Assembly (NCBI GenBank): GCA_944389585.1
Contig: CALXMW010000002.1
Coordinates: forward strand, 220,982 to 284,981
Origin: an uncultured Kiritimatiellota bacterium
GTDB lineage: Bacteria; Verrucomicrobiota; Kiritimatiellia; RFP12; DVOR01
DNA: 64,000 nt
Direction: 5' to 3'
This document shows, piece after piece, positions 27,348 to 39,400 of this stretch; positions within the stretch are counted from its first letter, which is position 1; each line of letters begins with the position of its first letter. The position numbers were made by a program, and so were the translations under genes. Under the pieces are notes generated by a model. The model did no database searches, had not been told where the DNA came from, and was given only the letters and a program-made list of their open reading frames with translations.

Positions 27348-28871
27348 TCACGCCCGCCCCAACAGCCGCCGCGCCAGGCAGAGCGCGCGCAGCGCCGTCA
27401 GGAAGCCGAAGGGGAAGCGCTGCCCCACGCAGAGCGTGCACGTGCCGCCGGCAAAGCCGTGATCGCGGTATTTCCGCGACAGGTAGTCGCGCGTGGCCAG
27501 GAAGCGCGCGCACCGCGCGTCGCCGCGGCTCCAATGGCGCGCCCGCAGGGGCAGCAGGCGCGCCAGGTGGCCCGTGCGCAGGATGAACTGGAAGCAGAAG
27601 TCCTCGGCGTAGAGATCCCACGCGCACCGCGGGTCGAAGCGCAGCCCCAGCCGCCGGAAGAGGTCGGCGTGGACGAAGAAGCCGCAGCAGTCGAAGTTCT
27701 CCACCATGTCCCCCAACAGCCGCCCCACCCAGCGCCAGGCGCCCACCGTGCGCAGGCCGCTCCCGTCGCGGGCGCAATCCTGCACCCGCCCGAAGGGCAG
27801 GATCAGCGCCTCGCCCACGAAGCGCGTGCCGATCAGCCCCAGCGGGAACCACGTGGGGCGCGTGCGCAGCAACGGCCGCGGGTCCTCCAAGACCTCGAAG
27901 TCCTCATGCGCGAAGAGGATCCACTCCGTGTCCGCCGGCATCGTCTCGACGAAGGCGTTGTAGCGCTCGGGGATGGGCACGTTCCGCGCCGCGTTGTCGA
28001 AGGCCACGAAGCGCGCCCCGCGCAGGTGCGGGTTCTCCCGCACGCACCGGCGGTGGCACGCGGCGTCGCGCACCGCGCTCACCACCGTCAGGCGCGGCGT
28101 GGGCGAGAGCGCCGCCCGGAGCGTCTGGGCGCGGTGGGCGCCCATCGGCGCCAAGTCGTCGAAGAAGGGCAGGTGCCCCTCGAGCGTGTCCTGCGAGAAG
28201 CGCGCCGCCGCCGCCGCCGCCGGGAAGCGCAGCCACGGCAGCAGGCGCAGGGGCGAATAGACGCGATCCTCCGGCGGCGTCCGCCGCGCCCACGGCCGCC
28301 GCAGCCGCCACGCCCGCGCCGCCCAGCGGCAGACGCGCCGCGAGCGCAGGGAGAAGCCGCCGTTGAGCACCGTCAGCCCCAGCGCGTCGGCCACGCGCCC
28401 GCGCCAGCCGGGCCGCACGTTGGGCGCGCCCACGTAGTCGTAGCGCAGGAAGGCGTCCAGCTCGTCGCGCAACGGGAAGCCGTCGTCCTGGACGACGAGC
28501 ACGCGCGGCGTGGCGAAGCGCGTGTGCAGGCGCGTGAGGCAATCGCGGCTCATCGAATCGACGTCCCCGGGGCGCAGGGTCGGCTCCACCTGCGTCTCCA
28601 CCCCGGCCATCGGCGGCACCAGGGCCGCGTCGTGCGTGACGACGACGGTGGGCAGGGCCCCGAGCACGGCCCACGACTGGCGGATGGCGTGCTCGAAGAG
28701 CGTGAAGTCCCCGTCCGCCGGGAAGGCGTAGATCAGGAGCGTCACCCCGGGGTGGCGGCACGGCGGCACCGGCGCGGCGCGGAGGGCGGGCAGGCGCGCC
28801 CGCGCCCACTCGGCCAGCCACTCGCGCGCCCATTGCCGCGGCACGGGGCGGGGCGTGAAGCGCCGCCTCAC
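27348..28871 (-). CDS. DUF5672-like plus second glycosyltransferase-like domain, fused
   Basis: 507 aa. Residues ~40-240 resemble DUF5672 (VLVVQDDGFPLRDELDAFLRYDYVGAP, then LNGGFSLRSRR), a family linked to glycosyltransferase folds. Residues ~265-480 look like a second transferase module, with a DxD-like EWILFAHEDFEVLED and DLYAEDFCFQF. The product is probably cytoplasmic and acts in glycan synthesis. It starts with GTG at 28871 in a GTGA overlap with prmC. Donor and acceptor cannot be inferred. Confidence 0.75.
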   Translation of the reverse strand: MRRRFTPRPVPRQWAREWLAEWARARLPALRAAPVPPCRHPGVTLLIYAFPADGDFTLFEHAIRQSWAVLGALPTVVVTHDAALVPPMAGVETQVEPTLRPGDVDSMSRDCLTRLHTRFATPRVLVVQDDGFPLRDELDAFLRYDYVGAPNVRPGWRGRVADALGLTVLNGGFSLRSRRVCRWAARAWRLRRPWARRTPPEDRVYSPLRLLPWLRFPAAAAAARFSQDTLEGHLPFFDDLAPMGAHRAQTLRAALSPTPRLTVVSAVRDAACHRRCVRENPHLRGARFVAFDNAARNVPIPERYNAFVETMPADTEWILFAHEDFEVLEDPRPLLRTRPTWFPLGLIGTRFVGEALILPFGRVQDCARDGSGLRTVGAWRWVGRLLGDMVENFDCCGFFVHADLFRRLGLRFDPRCAWDLYAEDFCFQFILRTGHLARLLPLRARHWSRGDARCARFLATRDYLSRKYRDHGFAGGTCTLCVGQRFPFGFLTALRALCLARRLLGRA

Positions 28872-29767
28872 GGCAGCGTCCCCCCGGCGTAGCGGTCAAG
28901 CCCGGCCAGATCCTTTTCCACGCACACCTCGCCGTAGCCGGCGCGCTCGAGCAGGCGGCGCACGGAGAGGCCCTGGTCCTCGCCGATCTCCAGGAAGAGG
29001 CGCCCGCCCGGGCGCAGGGCCTGCGTGCAGTCGAGGACGACCTGGCGGATGACGCCCAGCCCGTCGGGCCCGCCGTCGAGCGCCAGGCGCGGCTCGTGGT
29101 CGCGGATGAGCGGCGGCAGGGCGTCGACCTCGGCGCTGGCGATGTAGGGCGGGTTGGAGACGACGAGGTCGCAGGAGCCCGGGGCAAGCCCCGCGGCGCC
29201 GTCGCCCGCCAGGCAGGAGACGAGCCCTTCCACGCCGTTGCCGCGGACGTTGCGCCGGGCGAGGGCGAGGGCCTCCGGGGAGAGGTCGACGGCCAGGATC
29301 TCGGGGGCGCGGCCCTCGGCCATCGCCGCGCGGGCGAGGGCCACGGCGATGGCGCCGGTGCCGGTGCCGACGTCCGCCACGCGCCGGGCCGTGCGCCAGA
29401 GGGGGTGCGCCAGCACGCGCGCGACGAGGCCCTCGGTCTCGGGCCGGGGGATGAGCGCGGCGGGGGAGACGGCCAGCGTCGCGCCGTGGAAGGGCCAGCG
29501 GCCGACGACGTACTGCACCGGCTCGCCGCGGGCCACGCGCACGAGGGCCGCGCGCAGGGCCTCGAGGGCCGCGGGGGCGGGCGCGTCGCCGAGGTGGGCC
29601 AGGAGGCGGGCGCGGCGCAGGCCGGTGGCCTCCTCGGCCAAAATCTCGGCCTGGGCGCGGGCCTCGGCGGGGGGGATGCCGTGGCGGGCGAGGTAGGCCG
29701 CGCCGCGGGCGATCAGCGCGCCGAGGGGAAGCGCCTCAGAAGGGCATGTCCTCGTCGCGGATGTCAT
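28868..29767 (-). CDS. prmC: PrmC, release-factor glutamine methyltransferase
   Basis: 299 aa SAM enzyme that N5-methylates the GGQ glutamine of release factors. It has the N-terminal helical domain (~15-95), the linker PVQYVVGRWPFHG, LIPRPETEGLV, SAM motif VADVGTGTGAIAVALA, and catalytic NPPYI. Usually it is next to prfA, which is not here. The ATG at 29767 overlaps the DUF3127 gene by 32 bp; a shorter start near the DUF3127 stop codon cannot be excluded. Confidence 0.94.
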   Translation of the reverse strand: MTSATRTCPSEALPLGALIARGAAYLARHGIPPAEARAQAEILAEEATGLRRARLLAHLGDAPAPAALEALRAALVRVARGEPVQYVVGRWPFHGATLAVSPAALIPRPETEGLVARVLAHPLWRTARRVADVGTGTGAIAVALARAAMAEGRAPEILAVDLSPEALALARRNVRGNGVEGLVSCLAGDGAAGLAPGSCDLVVSNPPYIASAEVDALPPLIRDHEPRLALDGGPDGLGVIRQVVLDCTQALRPGGRLFLEIGEDQGLSVRRLLERAGYGEVCVEKDLAGLDRYAGGTLP

Positions 29768-30095
29768 CGGAGACGAAGTCGTCTGCGGGCTGCGGGATGG
29801 GCTCGCTGGAGGAGCCGTCGGGCTCCAGGCGCTCGAGCTTGAAGGCGTTGAGGTCGGTGTAGTAGCGGCCCTGGTAGAGGTTGCCGCGCAGGGAGAAGGT
29901 CACGCGCACGCGGTCGCCGGGCTTGACGGCGTCGAGCAGGGCGCAGTTGTTCTTGACCATGGCCAGCTTGATGTCCTGCGGGTAGCGGTCGTCGTCCTCG
30001 GTGACGACGAACTCGCGCTTGCAGAAGCCGCTGGGGAAGGTCTTGGTCTCCATGACCTCCTTGAGGGTGCCTTCCAGTTCGAACGCTTTGCTCAT
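29736..30095 (-). CDS. DUF3127 protein with SSB-like acidic tail
   Basis: 119 aa. Residues ~5-90 match the DUF3127 style, a predicted OB-fold (ELEGTLKEVMETKTFPSGFCKREFVV, RYPQDIKLAMVKNNCALLDAVKPGDRVRVTFSLRG). The last residues DEDMPF closely resemble the acidic, Phe-terminated tip by which single-stranded DNA-binding proteins recruit partners. A role in DNA or RNA metabolism is inferred from these features only. It lies between purB and prmC in the same unit. Confidence 0.82.
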   Translation of the reverse strand: MSKAFELEGTLKEVMETKTFPSGFCKREFVVTEDDDRYPQDIKLAMVKNNCALLDAVKPGDRVRVTFSLRGNLYQGRYYTDLNAFKLERLEPDGSSSEPIPQPADDFVSDDIRDEDMPF

Positions 30096-30110
30096 GGCTG
30101 CTCCTTGGGT

Positions 30111-32666
<2,556 letters not shown>

Positions 32667-33236
32667 TTACGCCTCCTCCCCCGCCTGAGGCGCCTCGGGC
32701 GCGCCGCTGGAGACGACCACCTGCGCCGGGCGCAGCACCTTGCCGCCCAGGCGCCACCCCTTCCGGAACTGGCTCACCACGCAATCCTTCGGCACCGTCG
32801 CATGCGGCACCGCCGAGAGCGCCTCGTGCGCCATCGGGTCGAACGCCGTCCCCTCCGCCGAGGCGTCGATCACCTCCGCCCCGGAGCGCTCCAGCACCTT
32901 GCGGAACTCGTCGGCGATCATCCGCACCCCCTGCGCGAAGGCGTCCCCCGCCGGCGCCGACTGCAGCGCCAGCTCGAAATGGTCGAACACCGGGATCAGC
33001 TCCCCCACCAGCCGCTCGTTCGCCCGCGCCGTCCGCTCCTCCAGCTCGCGCGCCAGGCGCTTCTTCGCGTTGTCGAAGTCGGCCACCGTGCGCAGATAGC
33101 GCTCCTTCAGCCCCGCCACCTCCTGCTCCAACGCCGCCACCTCCGGCGTTTTTTCCGCCTCGGGCGCGGGCTCGGCCGCGGCCTCGGGCGCCTGGGCCGG
33201 GGTCTCTTCGCGCTTCACATCTTCTTCTTCCATCAT
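32667..33236 (-). CDS. grpE: GrpE, DnaK nucleotide exchange factor
   Basis: 189 aa. An acidic, Ala/Glu/Pro-rich N-terminus leads to a long coiled coil ([29 protein letters not shown]) and the conserved C-terminal wing ([45 protein letters not shown]). The first of two ATGs is chosen, 6 nt after AAAGGA. It begins 13 nt after the tRNA-Leu gene on the same strand. Confidence 0.96.
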   Translation of the reverse strand: MMEEEDVKREETPAQAPEAAAEPAPEAEKTPEVAALEQEVAGLKERYLRTVADFDNAKKRLARELEERTARANERLVGELIPVFDHFELALQSAPAGDAFAQGVRMIADEFRKVLERSGAEVIDASAEGTAFDPMAHEALSAVPHATVPKDCVVSQFRKGWRLGGKVLRPAQVVVSSGAPEAPQAGEEA

Positions 33237-33249
33237 GGCAAATCCTTTC

Positions 33250-33333
33250 TGGTGCCGGAAAGGGGAGTCGAACCCCTACGCCAAAAGGCTGCGGATTTTA
33301 AGTCCGCTGTGTCTGCCATTCCACCATTCCGGC
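33250..33333 (-). tRNA. tRNA-Leu (anticodon UAA)
   Basis: An 84-nt cloverleaf with acceptor stem GCCGGAA/TTCCGGC and encoded CCA. The anticodon stem GCGGA/TCCGC holds the loop CTTAAAA (anticodon TAA). A class II variable arm (CAGCCTTTTGGCG) and the T arm GGGGTTCGACTCCCC are present. It reads leucine UUA codons, which are rare in this GC-rich genome. It has its own TATACT promoter and heads the grpE-dnaJ unit. Confidence 0.97.
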
Positions 33334-33346
33334 CCTCAAGGCGCAT

Positions 33347-33352
33347 AGTATA
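33347..33352 (-). promoter_or_regulatory. -10 element of tRNA-Leu/grpE unit
   Basis: TATACT in the context GATGTGGTATACT, identical to that of the Mla operon. It ends 13 nt upstream of the mature tRNA 5' end. Confidence 0.75.
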
Positions 33353-33377
33353 CCACATCGCTCCCCGCCAAGACGAA

Positions 33378-33405
33378 GGGGCGGCGGGCAACCGCCCGCC
33401 GCCCC
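33378..33405 (-). terminator. Strong hairpin after the giant repeat-protein gene
   Basis: A 12-bp perfect stem GGGGCGGCGGGC with a 4-nt loop, placed 22 nt past the stop codon. It lacks a long T-run but separates the giant gene from the tRNA promoter. Confidence 0.65.
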
Positions 33406-33426
33406 CGCGCGCCCGAAAGGGCGCCC

Positions 33427-36400
33427 TCAGCGCAGGATCATCCAGAAGCGCGCGGAGGTGCGGAAGAGGTAGAGCCCGTCGTCGCCGCGGCGCACGGCGT
33501 AGTCATCGCTCTCCTGCCAGCCGCCCTGGCCGTCGGGCACCTTGACGACGCACGTGATGCGCTGGTAGCCGTCGAGCGCGTCCCAGCCCAGGATCTTGCG
33601 GTTGTTCACCGCCGCGCCCTCCTCCAGGTCGAGGTAGACGTTCAGGGCCAGGTCGTTCGCCCCCAGGCGGCACGTGCCCGCCACCTGCACCAGCGAGAGT
33701 TCCGTCGCGCCGGAGGCCTCGTCCACACGGGCGAGCACCTCCAGCCCGGCCCCCGCCCCAAGCTCCAGCGAGCCGAGCGTGAGGGTGGCCGGGGCCAGCT
33801 CGCCGCGCACGTCGGCGGCGTTGGCCGAGAGCGCCCCGCCCGCGCCGAGGGCGACGGCCCCGAGCGTCCCCGAGCCGCCGAGGAGGCCGCCCTCCGCGGC
33901 GGTGGCCGCGCCGGCCCACTCGCCGGTGACGGAGACGCGGACGCCCGCGCCGGCGGTGAGCGTGCCGACCGTCCCGGCGGTGGATTCCCCGGAGTAGGTG
34001 AAGGTGGGCGTGCCCGCCGCGGCGGGGTCGGCCTTCTCAAGGGTCAGGCCCGCGCGGATGGCGCCGGCGGCGTCGTCCGCGCCCACGAAGGTGCCGCCGA
34101 AGGAGGCGTCGCCCGAGAGCGCCAGCGTGAGCGTGCGCTCGCCCGCCCAGGCCGAGCCGCCGGAGAGGGCGCGCACAGGCTCCACGCCGATGCACGCCGC
34201 GCCCGTGGCGGTGAGGGAGGAAAGGCGGATGGCCTCGTCGCCCGCGCCGTCGCCCGCGCCCAGCCAGAGGGCGGTGGTCTCGAGGGCGTCGTTCTCCAGG
34301 CTCAGGGCCGCGCCGTCCATAAGCGAGCCGGGGTCGAGGATCAGGTGGCCGGAGCGGGGCGCATAGACGAGGGTGGAGACGGCCTCGCCCAAGTCGCCGA
34401 GGCGCGGGACGGAGGCGCTCTCGGCGCTGGCCGCCGCCGCCCAGCGGAGGGTGACGCCCCGGGTGCCCTCGGAGAACCCGGGCGCGACCGTGCCGCCGCC
34501 GGAGAGCGTGCCGCCGAGGGTGAGGGCGGCGTTCCCGGAGAGGTCGAAGGTCGGCGCGTCCTCGCCGCCGAGGGCAAGGGCCTGGTCGGCCGCGGTCAGG
34601 GCGAGGGTGCCGCCCGTGGCGCGGAGGGTCAGGCCGGGCACGGCGCAGGCGAGGGTGAGGGTGCCGTCGGCGTTGGAGAGGATGGCCGAGGCGTCGGCCT
34701 CGAGCGTGCCGGAGAGGGTGCGCGCGCGGCCGCCGACGAAGGCGAGCGTGGCGCCCTGCCCGAGGGTGACGGGCACGGCGAGCGCGTCGGGCGCGTCGGT
34801 GGTGCCGACGGTGTTCTCGAAGGTGACCGTGCCGCCCTGGACGTTGAGCGAGCCGGAGTTGCCCAGGGTGACGGGCCGGCGGAAGGTGAGGCCGGAGGCG
34901 CCGGTCTTGAGCAGGAGGCCCTGGACGGTGAGGCCGCCGGCGCCTTCGAGCGCGTAGTCGCCGCCGCTGTTCTCACTGCGCAGGGCGGTGACCTGCTGCG
35001 TGCCGGTGGAGCCGACGGTGCGGTATTGCCCAGGCACGTCCACCTGCCCGATGGGCTGCCGATCCAGGAAGGTGACCGCGCCCTGCGAGGTGCCGTCGAC
35101 CCACGTGGTGGGCGTGGAGGCGCCGTTGTAGACCCAGGCGTTCCCATCCAGCCAGCCGGCGGCGGTGCCGGCCCAGACGTAGTTCTGGCCGTTGCCGAAG
35201 GCGACGAGGTAGACGCCGTCCGCCCCGCGGTCCTCGAGCGTCCAGCCCGCGGCGGCCAGGGCCGTGACGTTCGCGCCGCCGAGGACGAAGGTGCCGGTGC
35301 CCTGGCGCGCGCTGTTGCCGAAGGCGATGAGCGGGTATTCCGACAGGCGCAGACCCGCGGGGTTGTCGACGGCCACCTCGACCGTGACGCGGCCTTCCAC
35401 GCGCAGGCCGGTGGGGATGGTCAGGGCCGCGCTTTCGATCAGGCTCGTACCGTCGCCGAAGCGGAGGCGGGCGCCGTCCTCGAGGAGGGCGGGGCGGTCG
35501 ACGCCGGTGTTGAGGGTGATGGCGCCGTCGGCGCAGTCGAGGACGCCGCCGGCCTCGACGGTCAGGCTGCCGTCGCTGAAGCTGCAGGTGCCGCCGCCGA
35601 TGGCGAGGGTCGCGCCGCCGCGCACCGTCCAGGCCGGCACGACGTCGCGCCCGTCGCCGGGGGTAACGCTGAGGGTGCCTTCCACGCGCAGGGTGCCTTC
35701 CGCGACGTCGACGTGGAGGCCGGGGCTGAAGTAGCCGGCGTCGTCGATGACGGCGGTGCCCGCGCCGCGCTTGGCGAAGGTGGCGGAGGCGGGGGCGTCC
35801 TCGGGCGTCTGGATGTTGCCGGTGAAGGTGAGGGTGGCGCCCGCGCCGACCTCCGCGGTCAGGTCGCCATCCCACTGCTGGCTGTCCCGGCCGAGGGTGG
35901 CCGCGCCGGCGTCGAGGCGCACGGTACCGCGGATGCGGGCGTCGTCGGCGGTGGTGACGAGGGCGTCGTCCCCGAGGCTCCACGTCCAGGCGGTGGTGGC
36001 GCCGAGGGCACGCTCGGAGGCGAGGTCGAGGGTGCCCTCGACGGTGACGGCGCGGGGGGTGGCCTCGCCGACGGCGGCGGGGGTGTCGCCATCAAGCGTG
36101 AGGCGCGCGCCTTTGCCGACGGAATAGGAGAGGGCGCCGTCCTGCCGCGCCGTGGTGGCGGTCAGCGAAGCGAGGGTAACCTGGTTTCCCGCGCCTTCGA
36201 CGCGGAGGGTGCCCGCGCCGGAGAAGGAGCCGTTGAGGGTCAGCGCCTGGGGATCGATGGCCTTGCCCTCGAAGTAGGCTTCCTCGAGGTCGGTGGGCTC
36301 GGCGAAGGCGAAGGTGAGCGTGGCGCCCTGCTCGATGGAGAGATCCGCGCCGAGGGTGTTGGCGGATTGCCCCGCGGAGGGGTCGGCGCGCAGGAGGGGC

Positions 36401-39400
36401 CGCGTGAGGGCGAGCGTGCCTTCATTCACGGCCAGGATGGCGCCGTTCTTGAGTTTGGCGAGGGCATCGACCCGCGCCGTGCCGGGGCCGACCTTCCAGA
36501 GCGAGGCGTCGATGGAGAGGCCGTTGAGCGTGCCCGTCGGCGCGTCCACGGTGCCGCCGAGGGTGCCGCCCTGCGCGAGGGTGAGGGCGCGGCCCTGCGC
36601 GGCGGAGAGGACGAGGCCATGGAGGCCCCAATCGGGCTGGTTCGGCTCGCCGGGGTCTTGGTCGACGGTCAGCGCCACGTCGGCGGAGTCGGCCACGACG
36701 CGGGCCTTGGGCGCGTCCTCAGGCGCGGTGATGCCGTTGACGATGCCCGTGGTCGCGCCCTGGTGCGTCCACCGGCTGTCGCTCCAGTTGCCGCTCTGGT
36801 TGGCCCAGACGTAGGAGTCGCCGGAGGCGATGAGCCAGAGGTTGTGGACGGTGGCGTTGGCGCTTTCGTCGCCCAGGGCCTTGGCGTCGGTGAGCCACTG
36901 GACGGCGCCGTCGAGGGCGATGGCCTCGGGGCAGTTCACGGTGGGTCGGCTGTTCGGGTCCACCGCGAAGTTGGTCAGCTTCACGGGGCCATCGAAGGCC
37001 GTCTGCAGGTTCGTCAGCCGCACGGTGAGGCTGCTGCCAAGGCTGACGCGGGCGCCCTCCCCGGAGACGCGCACGAGGGTGTTCGTGCTCGCGACGGCCT
37101 TGGCCAAATCGACCTCTAGGACGGCGCCGTCCTCAAACTCCAGCCCCCCGTTGAAGGTGATGGCAGTGGCCTCGGTCGTCGGCTTCTTGAAGCGCTCGGG
37201 GAGGTCGTTGAACCACGTGCCGTACCACCCGTCGGCGGCGGTGGCCCACTCGGCGTCGGCGGGGAAGCCGGCGGCGAGCGTACCGCCCTGCTCGATTTCG
37301 ACGGTGAAGTGTTGGTCGAAGTCGCCCGCGCCGTCCAAGCGCGCGTTGTTCTGGATGGTGACCGTGCGGTCCTGCACCGCACCGCCGGCCATATACCCAC
37401 TCGTGGGCTGGGCGAAGGTACGCGAACCGTTCAGACGGAGGGTGCCGGCGCGGACCTCGACATTGCAGTAAGGCTGATTGCCGCCGGGGCTGTTACCACC
37501 ATCCTGCCCCTGACCGGTGACGAAGTGGTAACCAACGGACTGGCAGATGTTGTGGGCCTGCACCCAAACGCCGCCGCCGATTTTGACGAGCGTGGCGTCA
37601 TTGGTGGCCCAGTCGGTGTTGGTGGCGACGATAGGATAGCCGCTATAGAAGGTCGCACCGTTGGCGACGTTGATGTAGCCGCAGGTCTCATCGGCATCGC
37701 CATGGCTGGCGGCGACCTCTGCAGTGCTCATCAAGTGAATGGAGTTTCTACTCGCGTTATTACCACCGCCGAAGGTCAAGGCCAACTTACCGGAATTGAC
37801 CAAGATTTGACCATTGCGGACATTCAGAGCACGAGAAGCCCAGCAGTTGGCATTATCATGAATGATATGGTGACGAGAGAGGCCATCGCTCGTGATGGTG
37901 AGGACATCATGAACGGTACCATTGTTGCCACTGCCGGTCAGGTTCTGCTGGAACTGACCGCTCTGGAGCTCAACAGTGGGCACCTGCAGACAATTCGTCG
38001 CGTTCGTGTTCCTAAAGAGGTTACTTGCGTTGGTCGCGTTGTAGCGGAGTCTGCCACCATTGCGGATCAAGAAGCGACCATTCGTAAAGAGCGGACGGGT
38101 GTTCCCATCCTCCGGCGACGAATAGGAGAACTCAACGGTGCCACCATTCTCGATGAGAATCGTGCGCTCAGCGGGGAGGCTGTTGTTCGCCGCTGCAGCC
38201 ATCGTGACGGTGCCGGAGGCGACGCGGAGGAAGATGCCGTCGGCGTCGGCCGAGCCGTCGGGGAGGTTGTTGAAGGCCACGCGGAAGGCGTTGCCGGCCC
38301 AGCCGAGGGTGCCCGCGCCGGAGATGGTGCGGGGATAGTTGGCGTCGCCGTTGCCGACCTGGGTGAGCCAGAGGGTGCCGGCGTCGATCCGGAGGTTGTT
38401 GTCGACGGGCTGGGTGAGGGTGAGGGCGTAGGGGCCCTTCTTGCTGAGGGTGGCGGTGTGGTCGACGTCGTCGGGGTAGACCCAGCGCCAGGCGAGGGAG
38501 GCGTCGGCGGCGGCGTTGGGGAAGGGCACGAGGGTGACGGCGTCGCCGAGGATGACGTTGGGGGCCTGGACGAAGAGGTCTTCGTGGACGGTGACGGTGC
38601 CGCTGGCCTCCAGGAGGTCGAGGGTGCCGGCGGAGAGGGTGCCGGCGGTGCCGGTGAGCTCGAGGCTGCCGGAGCCCGTGCGGCGCAGGAAGGGCAGGGC
38701 GGCGGCGCGGTCGACGTCCAGGCGGGTGAGGCCGTCGAGGAGGGCGTAGTGGGGCGCGTCGGGGGTGGCATCCTGCCAGGCGGCGGCGCGGACGGCCTGC
38801 GAGGCGCCGTTGGCGCCGGTGGCGGCGTAGTCCCAGGTCTGGCCGCTCCAGGTGGGGCCCTGGGCGGCGTAGAAGGCGGGCTCGCCCTGCGGGATCTCGA
38901 CGATTTGGAGGGCGGCGAGGCCGACCTCGGCGTTGTTGCCGTTGGCGCCGTCGTGGGGGACGATCTGGAGCGTGCCGCCGCCCTCGATGCGCAGGTGCAG
39001 CAGGTTCGCGCCGTCGGCGAAGCCCTCGTCGAGGACGGCCTGGCCGGCCCAGGCGTCGCCGGAGCCGGCGGGGGCGGTCCAGCCGTTGCGGAAGGCGTAG
39101 GTGCGCCAGGCGCCGGTGCCGGGCTTGACGCGGACGGCGGGATAGGTGGCGGCGCCCTCGCCGGAGCCGGCGAAGAGGAGGTAGAGGTCGTAGCGCGCGA
39201 AGGGGATGTCGTCCACGCGCACGGCCCAGCCGGCGGCGGAGACGCCCGAGGCGTCGATGAAGCCGAGGGCGCCGGGGTTGGCGTTGCCGCCGGCCAGGAA
39301 GCCCGCGGCGAGGCCCGCGCGCCCGGCGACGGCGCGCCCGGCGGTGAAGGCGTATCGGACGGTCGGCGCGTCGGCCAGATCCCCCGAGACGCCGCTCATG

